A stretch of DNA of 35,332 nt. It comes from Verrucomicrobiota bacterium. Lineage in GTDB: Bacteria; Verrucomicrobiota; Verrucomicrobiia; Opitutales; Opitutaceae. The notes below the pieces were generated by a model that made no database searches, was not told where the DNA came from, and worked only from the letters and a program-made list of their open reading frames with translations. The stretch lies in contig JAEWKR010000034.1 in the NCBI GenBank assembly GCA_023457715.1, forward strand, positions 1 through 35,332, written 5' to 3'. Below, one piece after another: positions 8,543 through 19,300 of the stretch; position 1 is the stretch's first letter; the number at the start of each line of letters is the position of its first letter. The position numbers and the translations under genes are program-made.

Positions 8543-10756
8543 TCACCCTTCCTGCCACTTGAACACAAACGTGGTCAGCGGGGGGAGCGTGACGGCGAGG
8601 GACTGGCTGAAACCGTCGCTCGGGATGTCTTCCGCCATGCGGCCGCCGCCATTGCCGACGCCGGTGCCGCCATAGTACTCGCTGTTCGAATTGATCACTT
8701 CGCGCCAGAAACCGCGGCGCGGGACGCCGATCCGGTAGGACTCACGCGTCACCCCGCCGCCGAAGTGAGCCACCACGGCAAACAACGATTTCTCCTCGGG
8801 GTCGCAGCGCAGATACGCGATCACGTTGGCATCGGCGTCGTTGCAGGCGAGCCAGCGAAAACCGCGCGGATTCAGATCCGTGGCACCGAGCGCCGGCTCC
8901 TGCCGGTACAAGTGATTCATATCGCGGACCAGGAGCCGGATGCCCTCGTGGTCGGTATACTGGCACAGGTGCCAGTCGAGGCTGCCGTCGTGGCGCCATT
9001 CGCTCGCCTGGCCGAACTCCCCCCCCATGAAGAGCAGCTTCTTGCCCGGCCACGCCCACATGTGCGCATACAACGCGCGCAGGTTCGCGGCTTTCTCCGG
9101 GATGTGCCACGCGCCCATCTTGAAGAGCATCGAGGCCTTCCCGTGCACCACCTCGTCGTGGGAAAAAACGCTGATGAAATTCTCGGCATACTGGTAGAGC
9201 ATGCCGAAGGTGAGATCGTTCTGGTGGTGCCGGCGGACGATCGGCTCACGCGAGAAGTATTTCAGCGTGTCGTGCATCCACCCCATGTTCCACTTGTAAT
9301 CGAAGCCGAGGCCGCCGTCCCGGGTCGGCTTGCTGACCCCGGGAAACGATGTGCTCTCCTCCGCGATCATCGCCACGCCCGGGTAGTACTGGTGCACGAG
9401 GTCGTTGACGTTGCGCAGGAAGGCAATGGCCTCCAGGTTCTCGCGGCCTCCATAACGGTTCGGCACCCACTGCCCCTCCTGGCGCGAATAATCCAGGTAG
9501 AGCATCGACGCCACCGCGTCCACGCGCAGCCCGTCGATGTGATAGCGGTCGCACCAGGCCAGCGCGTTGGCGATGAGGAAGCAGCGCACCTCGTTCCGCC
9601 CGTAGTTGAAGATCAGCGTGCCCCAGTCCATGTGCGCGCCCTGCCGCGGGTCCGCGTGTTCGTAAAGGTGCGTGCCGTCGAACTCGGCCAGCGCAAAACT
9701 ATCGCGCGGGAAATGCGCGGGCACCCAGTCGAGGATCACGCCCAGCCCGCGCTGATGCAGGTAGTCCACGAACCACGCAAAGTCCTCGGGCGGACCGAAC
9801 CGGTGGGTGGGAGCGAAGAATCCAGTTACCTGATACCCCCACGAACCGTCGAACGGATGCTCGGCGAGGGGCAGCACCTCGATGTGGGTGAAGCCCATTT
9901 CGACGGCGTAATCCGCCAGCTCCGGCCCGAGCTCGCGATACGACAGGGGGCGCGCGGCATCCTCCGGCTTCCGCCGCCAGGATCCGACATGCACCTCGTA
10001 AATCGACATCGGCCGATCGAGGTTGCCCGCCTGGGCGCGGCGTTGTTCGAGCCACGCCTCATCCGTCCATTGGAACCGGCGGGTGTTGCAGACGATCGCC
10101 GCGTTGTTGGGCGGGGCTTCGAAATACGTCCCGTACGGATCCGTCTTCAGGTGGAGGTTGCCCCGCTGGTCCCGCAGTTCGAACTTGTAGAGTTCCCCTT
10201 CGGCCAGCCCCGGGATGAACAATTCCCAGACTCCGGACGCGCCGAGTGAGCGCATCGGGTGATAACGTCCGTCCCAGCGGTTGAAATTACCCACGACGGA
10301 CACGCGTTCCGCCGACGGGGCCCAGACCGCGAACGACACGCCCTGCACCCCACCCAGATCGCGGACGTGCGAGCCGAGCTTCTGGTAGATCCGGTGCTCG
10401 TTGCCCTCATTGAACAGATAGAGGTCCTGCTCGCTGACGGTGGGCAGGAAGCAGTACGGATCGAAGAACTGGCGGATCTCGCCGTTGGGATACGCCACCT
10501 GCAGTTGGTAACGGAACACCTCTTTGCGCTCCGGCACGAAGACCTCGAAGAAGCCTTCCGGCGCGAGGTTCTCCATCGGGGTGGTTTTCCCGCCGTCGAG
10601 GTCGACCACGGCGCACGTCCGGGCGCCGCTGACAAAGGCTCGCACCACCACGCCGGCCGCGCGTTTGTGCACCAGCGGATGCATGCCGAGCAGGGAGTGA
10701 GGAGAAGAATGCCGGGCCTGAAGCAGGAGGTGGAGATCGTCCTTCGAGATAATCAC
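8543..10756 (-). CDS. glgB: 1,4-alpha-glucan branching enzyme
   Basis: 737 residues, typical for GlgB. It introduces alpha-1,6 branches into glycogen by cutting and transferring alpha-1,4 glucan chains. The N-terminal carbohydrate-binding modules (about 15-230, with FAVWAPSAERVSVVGNFN) precede the GH13 barrel. Catalytic residues are Asp413 (GLRVDAVASM), Glu466 (MIAEES) and Asp534 (SHDEVVHGK). These match E. coli GlgB Asp405, Glu458 and Asp526 with a constant offset of 8. Start is a GTG at 10756. It probably forms its own unit: the kinase gene upstream on the same strand ends 74 bases before it, and a hairpin follows its stop. Glycogen synthase is 20 kb away in the same window, so the pathway is not one operon here. 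Confidence 0.98.
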   Translation of the reverse strand: MIISKDDLHLLLQARHSSPHSLLGMHPLVHKRAAGVVVRAFVSGARTCAVVDLDGGKTTPMENLAPEGFFEVFVPERKEVFRYQLQVAYPNGEIRQFFDPYCFLPTVSEQDLYLFNEGNEHRIYQKLGSHVRDLGGVQGVSFAVWAPSAERVSVVGNFNRWDGRYHPMRSLGASGVWELFIPGLAEGELYKFELRDQRGNLHLKTDPYGTYFEAPPNNAAIVCNTRRFQWTDEAWLEQRRAQAGNLDRPMSIYEVHVGSWRRKPEDAARPLSYRELGPELADYAVEMGFTHIEVLPLAEHPFDGSWGYQVTGFFAPTHRFGPPEDFAWFVDYLHQRGLGVILDWVPAHFPRDSFALAEFDGTHLYEHADPRQGAHMDWGTLIFNYGRNEVRCFLIANALAWCDRYHIDGLRVDAVASMLYLDYSRQEGQWVPNRYGGRENLEAIAFLRNVNDLVHQYYPGVAMIAEESTSFPGVSKPTRDGGLGFDYKWNMGWMHDTLKYFSREPIVRRHHQNDLTFGMLYQYAENFISVFSHDEVVHGKASMLFKMGAWHIPEKAANLRALYAHMWAWPGKKLLFMGGEFGQASEWRHDGSLDWHLCQYTDHEGIRLLVRDMNHLYRQEPALGATDLNPRGFRWLACNDADANVIAYLRCDPEEKSLFAVVAHFGGGVTRESYRIGVPRRGFWREVINSNSEYYGGTGVGNGGGRMAEDIPSDGFSQSLAVTLPPLTTFVFKWQEG

Positions 10757-10830
10757 GCGGAAGAGATTTGAAATCAGTACCTTGCCTCAGGTTGGCGTTC
10801 GCGTCTAGCCGAATGGGGCCTGAACCTTCC

Positions 10831-13701
10831 CTAGGGCATTTGCGGTGGCGCCGGTGGTGCCCGCAACGGAGTATCCTCGATGGCCCGACGCAAGTCCTCC
10901 GCCCGCACCGGCTTGGTGAGAAAGTCGCTCATGCCGGCGGCGAGGCAGCGGTCGCGGTCGCCCACGGAGGCGTTCGCCGTCATCGCCACGATCCGGGGAC
11001 GGCCTGTCGGCGGCGCCTCCGCGCAGATGAGTTCCGCGGCCTGGATGCCGTCCATTTCCGGCATCTGCACATCCATCAGGATCAGATCGTAGTTGCGACG
11101 CCGGGCGACCGCCACCGCGTCGCGTCCGTTCGCCACGATGTCGGCCTTGAACCCGAGCCGCTCCAGCATCAACAGCGCCACCCGTTGGTTCACGGGGTTG
11201 TCCTCGGCAACGAGGATGCTCACCGGCGGCAGGTTCGACGGCTGGGCCGGCTGAACCGTCCGCGGGGCGCCCGCCGGCTCGCTTCGGCCCTGCAGGGTCT
11301 CGACCATCACCTCGTACAGCGTCCCCATCTTGATGGGCTTGTTGAGCGTCGTCGCCACCCCGGGGGCGGAGGACGGACGAGGCTGGCCGGGAATGGTCAT
11401 CACGACGACCGGGCTCGACGAGGAGGCGGAGAATTCGCGTGCCACCTCGTAGCCGCCGGCGCCGGTCAGCTCCTGGTCGACAAACACCAGGTCGAAGCCC
11501 TCCGCGCCCTGGAGCAGCGCGCGGGCGTCGGCCGCCGACGCGACGGCCCGCGGCACCATCCCCCACGCCACCGCCTGCTGGCACAACACCCGACCCGTGG
11601 TGGGGTTGTCGTCGACGAACAGGACCCGCCGGCCGGTGAGCAGGGGCACGCGGCCCGAGGCGAAGGGCTTGCGCGGCGCGGCCGCCGGCAACCCCTCCAC
11701 CTCGAAGCAGAAGGTGCTGCCCTTGCCCGGCGTACTCTCCACCCAGATACGGCCGCCCATCATCTCCACGATGCGCTTGCTGATGGCGAGGCCCAGGCCC
11801 GTGCCGCCGTATTGCCGCGTGGTGGACGCGTCGACCTGGCTGAACGTCTTGAACAGCCGGTCCATGCGGTCCGCCGGGATGCCGATGCCGGAGTCGTTGA
11901 CGGCGAACCGCAGCCGCACGTGGCCCGCGTCCTGCGCGTCCACCACGCTGACCGCGAGCACGACCTCCCCGCGCGCGGTGAACTTCACCGCATTGCTGAG
12001 CAGATTCACCAGCACCTGTTTCAGGCGCAGGACATCGCCCATCAGCGCCTCGGGGACCTGCGGGTCGATCGCGCACACGAGGTCGAGCCGCTTCTCGGCG
12101 GCGCGGGCCGAGAGCACGTCGATCGAACTTTCCACGCACTGCCGCACGTCGAACGGCCGGCGTTCGAGTTCCAGTTTGCCCGACTCGATCTTCGAGTAGT
12201 CGAGAATGTCGTTCACCAGCGAGAGCAGCCCGTCGCCGCTCGACCGGATGGTATCCGCGAACTCGCGCTGCTCCTTGTTGAGCGGCGTGCCCAGCAGCAG
12301 CCCGCTCATGCCGATGATGGCATTGAGCGGCGTGCGGATCTCATGGCTCATGTTCGCCAGAAATTCCGATTTCGCGACCGTCGCGGCCGCCGCCTCCTGG
12401 GCCAGGCGATGCGCGCGTTCCAGCGCGTCCTCGAGCTGGCGGTTGAGGTCCTCCGCCTGATCGCGGGCAAACTCGATTTCCGCCTGGGCGCGGCGCTCCG
12501 CCGTCACGTCCCAATGCACCGCCACGACCCGCAGCGGGCGTCCCGCCGGATCACGCTGCACGTAGGCGCGGGCGCGAACCTGCCGCTCCTCCCCGTCGCC
12601 CCGGATGATCCGGAACGCCGTATTCATCCGCTGCCGGCCATCGATGGCGGCGCGATACTCCTGCTCGATCCGGGCGCGATCCCCGGGGTGCACCCGCTCG
12701 CGCCAGCCCTCGAGCGCGCCATCGAAACCCGGCGGCAGACCGTACAGCACCAGCAGGCGCTCGTCGCAGGTCAGCCGGTTCTGCAGCAGGTCGAGATCCC
12801 AGATGCCCACCCCGGCGGCTTCCGTCGCGAGTTGCAGCCGCTCGCTGAGCGACTGGACCCGCAACTCCACCGCCTTGCGTTCGGTGATGTCAATCGAGCG
12901 GCCGACCAGACGCACGACGCGTCCGGAGGCATCGCGCAGCGCATTGAGCCGGGTCAGCCACCAGAGCAGACGGCCGCGAATGAAGAAGGGCTCCTCGTGC
13001 TCGACCGGGCCGCTGGCGTCAGCGCCGCGGCGGAAACTCGCGGTCAGGCAGGCGGCCATCTCGGCGGGGATCGTGGGCACCAGCTCGTCGGGGCTGCGTC
13101 CCTTGAGTTCCTCCGCGGACAGGCCGGTGAGCCGCTCGTAGGCGGCGTTCACCGTCACGAAGCGGTACTCGCCGCCGGGCAGGACATCCACGACGAAGAC
13201 CCCGACATCGATGCCGCCCAGGATGCTCTCCAGCAGGGCGCGGTTCTCCTCGTGCTCCTCGTCGACTTTGCGCCGGCGGGTGATATCGGCCACGAACCCG
13301 TTCCAGACGTACGTGCCGTCGGCATGCGCTTCCGGCAGGGCATGCACCCAGAACCAGCGCAGGCCGCCCTCCAGCGGCATCGAACGAAACTCGCATTCCC
13401 AGTGGCTCAGCGCGGCGGTGGCGGCCTGGAAGGAACCTGAGACCGGCTCCCGGTCGTCCGGATGGACCGCGGCCCACACGGCGTTGACTCCGCCCGGCTC
13501 GCTCTCCGCGCCGGCGCCCAGAAGCTTGCGGAGTTCATCCGCGCCGTACGCCATCGCGTAACGTCCATCCACCTCGCGCCGCAGCTGGAACACCACGCCC
13601 GGCAGATGCGGCGCGATCTTCTCCAGCGGCACGGAACAGGCCGCGGCCGCGGAGGGGACGCGGCTCGCCGTGTCTGCCGGGCGGGAGGAGTTGGACGGCA
13701 T
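10831..13701 (-). CDS. PAS hybrid histidine kinase with two receivers, soluble
   Basis: 956 residues with no membrane segment, so a cytoplasmic sensor. Three PAS/PAC units are seen at about 25-150, 160-290 and 295-420. A short coiled coil leads to HisKA with acceptor His453 in MSHEIRTPLNAIIG. The HATPase domain has NLLSNAVKF, NDSGIGIP and GGTGLGLAIS. Two receivers follow: REC1 with VLFVDDN and acceptor Asp742 (FVDQEL), and REC2 with AEDN and acceptor Asp877 (LMDVQMPEMDG). Both keep the KP motif. The layout resembles BarA/ArcB-like kinases that lack the Hpt domain, so an external Hpt protein is expected. It lies 145 bases downstream of the chemoreceptor gene on the same strand, with a terminator-like hairpin between. 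Confidence 0.94.
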   Translation of the reverse strand: MPSNSSRPADTASRVPSAAAACSVPLEKIAPHLPGVVFQLRREVDGRYAMAYGADELRKLLGAGAESEPGGVNAVWAAVHPDDREPVSGSFQAATAALSHWECEFRSMPLEGGLRWFWVHALPEAHADGTYVWNGFVADITRRRKVDEEHEENRALLESILGGIDVGVFVVDVLPGGEYRFVTVNAAYERLTGLSAEELKGRSPDELVPTIPAEMAACLTASFRRGADASGPVEHEEPFFIRGRLLWWLTRLNALRDASGRVVRLVGRSIDITERKAVELRVQSLSERLQLATEAAGVGIWDLDLLQNRLTCDERLLVLYGLPPGFDGALEGWRERVHPGDRARIEQEYRAAIDGRQRMNTAFRIIRGDGEERQVRARAYVQRDPAGRPLRVVAVHWDVTAERRAQAEIEFARDQAEDLNRQLEDALERAHRLAQEAAAATVAKSEFLANMSHEIRTPLNAIIGMSGLLLGTPLNKEQREFADTIRSSGDGLLSLVNDILDYSKIESGKLELERRPFDVRQCVESSIDVLSARAAEKRLDLVCAIDPQVPEALMGDVLRLKQVLVNLLSNAVKFTARGEVVLAVSVVDAQDAGHVRLRFAVNDSGIGIPADRMDRLFKTFSQVDASTTRQYGGTGLGLAISKRIVEMMGGRIWVESTPGKGSTFCFEVEGLPAAAPRKPFASGRVPLLTGRRVLFVDDNPTTGRVLCQQAVAWGMVPRAVASAADARALLQGAEGFDLVFVDQELTGAGGYEVAREFSASSSSPVVVMTIPGQPRPSSAPGVATTLNKPIKMGTLYEVMVETLQGRSEPAGAPRTVQPAQPSNLPPVSILVAEDNPVNQRVALLMLERLGFKADIVANGRDAVAVARRRNYDLILMDVQMPEMDGIQAAELICAEAPPTGRPRIVAMTANASVGDRDRCLAAGMSDFLTKPVRAEDLRRAIEDTPLRAPPAPPQMP

Positions 13702-13782
13702 GGCTGGATCACCGCGCGGTGCGCGGCGGGGGGTGAGGCCGGATCATGTCTCCGCCCGGCACCGTTTGAAGCTCAAATACAA

Positions 13783-13808
13783 ACCAGGGCGACGATTGGC
13801 GCCCTGGT
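13783..13808 (-). terminator. Probable terminator after the chemoreceptor gene
   Basis: A perfect 9-bp stem, ACCAGGGCG and CGCCCTGGT, encloses an 8-base loop. On the minus strand it is followed by the T-rich TTGTATTTGAG. It lies 38 bases past the chemoreceptor stop and upstream of the kinase gene, so it would separate the two transcripts. Confidence 0.55.
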
Positions 13809-13846
13809 GCGCGGCCGGCGGCAGGCCATCGCCCCGAACCAGGGAC

Positions 13847-15919
13847 TCAGGGATGGTCCTCGAACGAGAGCTCTTCCTTGCTCAAACGCGGCTTCACCAC
13901 GCCGGCCCGGGCTCCCGTAGTGGCGGGTCCATGACCGTTGGAGCCATGGCCGTTCGAGCCGTGGCCATTGGACCCGTGACCGTTCGAGCCGTGGGCTTGC
14001 ACCTGCGGTTGGGGGCTGACGGACAAGCTGGTCGCCGGGACCGCGGGCACCTTCTGCGTGGGGCGGGTGCGCGTGGCGATCGCGGAACGGCGGGCCGTCT
14101 TCTCGACCGGCGCGGCGGCCAGCGCCTGCTCGCCCGCTCCCTGGACCATCTGCATCAGCGCTTCGACGGCAAGACGGACCTGGCCGGCCTGCGCCTTGAG
14201 TTCCTCCGAGGCTGCCGCGGACTGTTGCGACAGCGCCGCGTTGTCCTGCGTGATCTTGTCCATGCTCGCGACCGCGCTGTTCAGCTGGCCGATGCCCTCG
14301 CTCTGCTCGTGGGAGGACTGCGCGATCTCGGCAATGCGCTCGTCGAGCTGCCGGGTCTTCTCGAGGATGGCGGAGAGGTTCACGGCCATCTTCTCGCTGA
14401 TCCGGACGCCCTGCTCGCTCTTCTCGGTGGAGGCGGAAATCTTGTCGGCCGTTTCGCGGGCGGCCTGCGCCGACCGCTGGGCGAGATTGCGGACTTCCTC
14501 GGCGACCACGGCGAAGCCGAGTCCGGCCTCGCCCGCGCGAGCGGCTTCGACCGCCGCATTCAGGGCGAGGATGTTCGTCTGGAAAGCAATTTCGTCGATT
14601 GTTTTGATGATCTTCGAGATCTCGACGCTGGACGCCTTGATCGCGTTCATGGCGGCCTTCATCTGCTCCATCTCGGCGGCGCCCGCATCCGCGGTGACAC
14701 GTGCCTGGTTGGCAAGGGCCTTGGCGTTCTGAGCGTTCTCCGAATTGCGCTGGGTCATGCTCGCCATCTCATGCAGCGACGAACTGGTCTCCTCGAGGGA
14801 GGACGCCTGCTGCGTGGCTCCGCTCGCCATCGCCTGGCTGGCCTGCGCGACCTGGGCGGCGGATCCGTTGGCCTTGTCGGACTCCGAAGCCAGCCGGGAG
14901 GCCACCTCCATGATGCGACGGGTAACGCTGCGGGTCATCCACCACGCAAACGCGATCGCGGCCACGACACCGGCGATGGTCATGATCGAGACCATCCACT
15001 CGTTGCGAGCCTGCTCGGCGTGCGTGCGGCCTTCGAGTTCGTTCTGAAAATCATGGACCGCACTGCGCACCTTGCCGACGGTGGCGGTGAACTCCGGCAC
15101 CACGCGGTTGATCCGCTCCGTGATGATCCGGTCGCGACCGTGCTTGAGGGCGACGACGTCGTCCAACCCCTTGCCATAGGCGGCGCCGGCCTGCTGCAGC
15201 CCGGCCAGCAGCGCCTTCTTGGCTTCGTCCTTCAGGGTCTCGTCGAGCTTTTCCATTTCCGCCTGGTCCTTGTCCATGCGCTGGACCTGCTCGAGCGCGG
15301 TCCGCAGCGCCTCGGAGGCGGACGCGGCGCGGCTGGCGTCGGAAGTGAGCAAAAAGGCGTTGGCCAGGCTGGTGCACTCGAAGAACGCCTTCAGGGCGTT
15401 TGAAATCTGGAACGCGGCGTTCATGTCCCCCTGCGTCTTGGCCTGGGAAAGCATCTGAGTGAGCCCGTCGGCCACGGTCTTTTGCTGCGGCGTCAGGACG
15501 TCGGTCTCGATCGCGACGCGAGCGCGGTGATTGGCGACGATTTCATTGAAGGCGGTCCAATACTCCGCGAGCAGCGACCGCGCCTTGGCAATCTGCGGCG
15601 CCCGATCCGCGTGCGTGATGAGTTTGGCGGCGCGGTCGAGATCGGCGTCCAGCGCGCGTTTCGCCGCCTCGCAGGCAGCGAGGCTTTCGGCACTCCCCTT
15701 GGCCAGGAACTCGTTGACCTGCAGCTTGAGCGCCTGGATGGACGACTCGAGCGTCGCGGCCGCGTACGTCTCCTCCGCCGAATCCGCGAACGCCGCCAGA
15801 CGCTTGCCGGCGCCGCCCAGCGCATTGTACGCGATGACCGCGACAACGACGAGCAGCGTGAGGGTCAGGGCAAAACCGAACGTGATCTTTTTGCCGATCG
15901 TGAGATTTTTGATGGACAT
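13847..15919 (-). CDS. Methyl-accepting chemotaxis protein with repetitive C-terminal tail
   Basis: 690 residues. The first membrane helix is at about 12-32 (ITFGFALTLTLLVVVAVIAY), followed by a long helical periplasmic part and a second membrane helix at about 308-330 (MTIAGVVAAIAFAWW). I see no clear HAMP domain, only a short basic linker. The cytoplasmic coiled-coil hairpin carries the conserved tip with NILALNAAVEAARAGEAG and FAVVAEEVRNLAQRS, which binds CheA and CheW. The tail has four HGSNG repeats and ends in LSKEELSFEDHP. It senses periplasmic signals and controls a CheA array; no che genes are in the window. It sits between two hybrid kinase genes, divergent from the larger one. Confidence 0.94.
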   Translation of the reverse strand: MSIKNLTIGKKITFGFALTLTLLVVVAVIAYNALGGAGKRLAAFADSAEETYAAATLESSIQALKLQVNEFLAKGSAESLAACEAAKRALDADLDRAAKLITHADRAPQIAKARSLLAEYWTAFNEIVANHRARVAIETDVLTPQQKTVADGLTQMLSQAKTQGDMNAAFQISNALKAFFECTSLANAFLLTSDASRAASASEALRTALEQVQRMDKDQAEMEKLDETLKDEAKKALLAGLQQAGAAYGKGLDDVVALKHGRDRIITERINRVVPEFTATVGKVRSAVHDFQNELEGRTHAEQARNEWMVSIMTIAGVVAAIAFAWWMTRSVTRRIMEVASRLASESDKANGSAAQVAQASQAMASGATQQASSLEETSSSLHEMASMTQRNSENAQNAKALANQARVTADAGAAEMEQMKAAMNAIKASSVEISKIIKTIDEIAFQTNILALNAAVEAARAGEAGLGFAVVAEEVRNLAQRSAQAARETADKISASTEKSEQGVRISEKMAVNLSAILEKTRQLDERIAEIAQSSHEQSEGIGQLNSAVASMDKITQDNAALSQQSAAASEELKAQAGQVRLAVEALMQMVQGAGEQALAAAPVEKTARRSAIATRTRPTQKVPAVPATSLSVSPQPQVQAHGSNGHGSNGHGSNGHGSNGHGPATTGARAGVVKPRLSKEELSFEDHP
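13933..13993 (-). repeat. 15-bp in-frame repeat coding HGSNG in the chemoreceptor tail
   Basis: Four successive 15-bp units encode His-Gly-Ser-Asn-Gly, with a fifth partial unit reading HGP. Codons vary at third positions (GGC/GGT, TCG/TCC, AAC/AAT), so the array is old or under protein-level selection rather than freshly expanded. Confidence 0.85.
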
Positions 15920-16391
15920 GAGGCGGCCGAGGCTGGCGGGCTAGGCGGGCTGGGGTTGAGCGAAAGAGGTGACGCTGGACGGGGCGGCACGAAGCGGCGC
16001 GACCCGAGGGGTGTGGGTTCGGGTGTGCATGTCCTGCACGGCGTCCTCTGACCGCACTGCCAGACAGGCCCCGGGGACGGGGGTGGCCGGCAGCGACCGG
16101 AGGGAGATGATGACGGAACAGGACATGACGATGCTATTGCTAGCCATGCCGCGTTTCGTCACAGGTTCTTTAAACTTGAGTGCAATTGCATGGTTTGAGC
16201 CTCATTTCTCCTTAACTTACCCCTGTTGTGACCGAAACTGACTGCTCCGCCGCCCTCGAACCCTTCCGATTCGTCGGCACGCCCGTCTGCCTCCGAGGTG
16301 AGGACACCCCGGCCCCCACGTCTCCCACCCCGCCCACCCCCAGCCTCTCCCGGCATGCCGCGGGGTCGGCTCGTGGAGGCCCGTTCGTGCC
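15920..16391. promoter_or_regulatory. Divergent control region of the chemoreceptor and kinase genes
   Basis: 472 bases between two divergent starts. Bases about 16125-16245 are clearly richer in A and T than the flanks and are the best place for promoters of both genes. They contain TGCAATTGCA at 16181-16190, a perfect 10-bp dyad that could be a regulator site, next to TTTAAA. I could not assign convincing -35/-10 pairs or a sigma-28 box. Two small frames (15941-16162 minus, 15969-16241 plus) overlap each other here, and I do not consider them supported genes. Confidence 0.4.
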
Positions 16392-19300
16392 ATGTCCATG
16401 ACCTCGCTGCCCCTGGATGATAAACTGCGCCGGATTGGCGCCGGAGCCGGTCTCGTGGCCGCCGGGCTGGGTTTCACCGTCCTCGCGGCGTGGGCGGGAT
16501 TGCTGGGCGGCGCCGGCCTCCGCTGGGTGGCCGTTGGCGGCATGCACGCCGGGTCCGCGGCCGGCCTCGGGCTGTTGGGCCTTTCGATCTGGTTTCATGG
16601 CGTAAACGCCCGATCCGCGGTCGCTTCCGTGTCGGTCTTCGGGGGGCTGGCACTCGGCGCCCTCGTGCTGTTTGACGACGTCTTCGCCCCGACTCAGTCC
16701 CTCCACCGCTGGTTTGCCGTCGAGCGCGGCGCGGGCGCCCCGTACGACGCCACCCATGCCGGGTTGCTCCTGCTGGTTGCCGGAGTGGCAATCCTCGCGA
16801 CCCGCCAGAACCGGGCCCGGCATGCCTGGGCTGTTTCGGCGTGGCTGGCCAACACCGTGATCGCGATTGCGGCGGCGTGCCTGCTCGGCCTGGCCGTCGA
16901 GCGACCGGATGCGACCACGCCGCTGGTCCAGATCGGTGCGGACCTCGCCGCCGGCTCGCTGGCCCTCGGCGTGGGCACGGTCCTGCTGCGCCCCGAGGAC
17001 AAGCACGTGCGGCTTCTTTTTGCCCGCAACGCCGCCGGCATCCTCGCCCGCCGGCTCTTCCTGGGCGTGGCGATGCTCCCGCTGCTCTTCGGCGGCGCGT
17101 TCACCTGGATGACCCACCACGGTCATCTCGATCCCGCGGACGGAGTGCTGCTGTTCATCGGCGTCACCATCTTCTGCGGTTTCCTCGTCGGCCTGTTTTC
17201 ACTCGAGACCGCGGCTGGAATGAGCGAAGGACGCGAGGAGGCGGAGCAGGCCCGGCTGCTGCTGACCGCCCGCCTGCAGGAACAGGCCCTGCAACTCCAG
17301 GAGACGGTCAGCCAGCGCACCCGGGAACTGCGGGACGCCAATGCGAGCCTCCGGGCCACCGCCGAATCCAACGCCCTGCTCGCCCTCGTGGCGCAGAACA
17401 CCACGAGCGGCGTGGTGATCACGAACGGCGAAGGTGAGGTCGAATGGGTGAACGCCGCGTTCAGCCGCATCACCGGCTACGATTTGTCGGAGGTGAAGGG
17501 CCGCAAGCCGGGCCACCTCCTGCAGGGTCGCGACACCGACCCGGTCACCATTGACCGGCTTCGGCTCGCCGTCCGCCACGGCCAGGCCTGCCACGTCGAC
17601 GTGCTCAACTACACGAAGCAGGGCCGCCCCTTCTGGCACACGGTGGACATCCAGCCCGTGCGGGAACGGACGGGGCGGGTGGTCAACTTTGTCGCCAACC
17701 TCACGGATATCACCAGCCAGCACGAGAGCACCAAGCAGCTTCAGGTGCTGAACGAGCGCCTCCAGCTCGCGCTGCGCTCCTCGCGCTACGGGGTGTGGGA
17801 GCACGACATCGTGCTCGGCCGCCACGACTGGGACGACCGCGTGCTGGAGATCTACGGCCTGGCCCGGGCCAGCTTCGACCCCGGCGCCGATCCCTGGCGC
17901 CTGACCTGCCATCCGGAGGACTATCCGACCCTGGAGCGCCAGACGCGCCAGGTGCTCGATGGCGGCGATTCCGATTTCGCGGTGCAGTTCCGGATCGTGC
18001 GGCCCGACGGCGGTATCCGCCATATCGAGACGCACGGGCATGCGCAGCGCGGCGCCGACGGCCGCGCCGTGCGGCTGGTCGGCCTCACCCGCGACATCAC
18101 CGAGAGCAAGCATCTGGAACAGGCCCTCGAGCTGGCGGAACAGCGCTGGCAGCTGGCGATCGAAGGGACGAACGACTCGGTGTGGGATTGGGACATCCAG
18201 ACGGGACACGTGTACCATGACGAGCGCTGGGGCCGGCTGCTGGGCTACAACCCGGGCGAACTCGATCACACCATCGACGCCTGGCGGGAACTCGCCCACC
18301 CCGAGGACCTCCCGCACAACGAAGCGGCGCTGCATGAACATTTCGCGCAGCGCACTCCGTTCTACCGGCATGAGCTCCGCATGCGGGCGAAGGACGGCAC
18401 CTGGCGCTGGATTCTCGATCGCGGCAAGGTGGTGCAGCGCGCCGCCGACGGCCGCGCCCTGCGCATGGTCGGCACGCACTCCAACGTGACCGAACGGCGC
18501 GAGCTGGAGGAACGGCTGCGCAAGACCGAACAACTCGCGAGCGAGGTCAGCCGGATCGCCCTCATCGGCGGCTGGGAGATCGATCTCATCACGTCGCGCG
18601 TCACCTGGAGCGAAGGGGCCCGCCGGATCTACGAGGTCGACGATGACTATCAGCCCACGCTCGACGGGATCTGGGACTATTTCCCCGGCGATGCGCTGCA
18701 AACCGTCCAGTCCGCCCTCCGTCAAAGCACCCCGGCGCGGCCTTCCTTCGACGTCGAGGTGCCCCTGGTCACCGCCAAGGGTCGCTCCATCTGGGTGCGC
18801 ATCCTCGGCCACGGCGAGTTTGTGAACGGCCGCGGCCGCAGCGTCCGCGGTGCGATCCAGGACGTCACCGCCCGCCATGACAGCGAAGAGGCGCGCCGGG
18901 AGCTGGAAGCCCAGCTGTTCCAGGCCCAGAAGATGGAAACGCTCGGCACCCTCGCCGGCGGCATCGCCCATGATTTCAACAACCTGCTCACCGGCATCAT
19001 TGGGTACCACGAGCTCGCGGCCGATTCCATCCCCAGCGACCACGCCGCCCGCGAATGGCTGGCGGAGGCCCGCAACGCGAGCCTCCGCGCGCGCGAGTTG
19101 GTGGAACAGATCCTGACCTTCGGCCGGCAGTCGAGCTCGGCCGAGCACGTGCCCGTGGACCTGGCCAACATCGTCGAGGAGGCGCGCCGGTTCCTGCGCG
19201 CCACCCTGCCTGCCAACATCGGGATCGAAGTGACCTGTGCCCCGCAGTCCTGCGTCATCCAGGGCGACGCCACCCAGATTCACCAGGTCATCCTCAACCT

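Noticed and set aside
10768..13440. Plus-strand frame of 890 codons
   Set aside because: Antisense to the two-receiver kinase; composition is that of a shadow frame.
15941..16241. Small frames on both strands in the chemoreceptor/kinase gap
   Set aside because: They overlap each other, lack ribosome sites and resemble no known protein.
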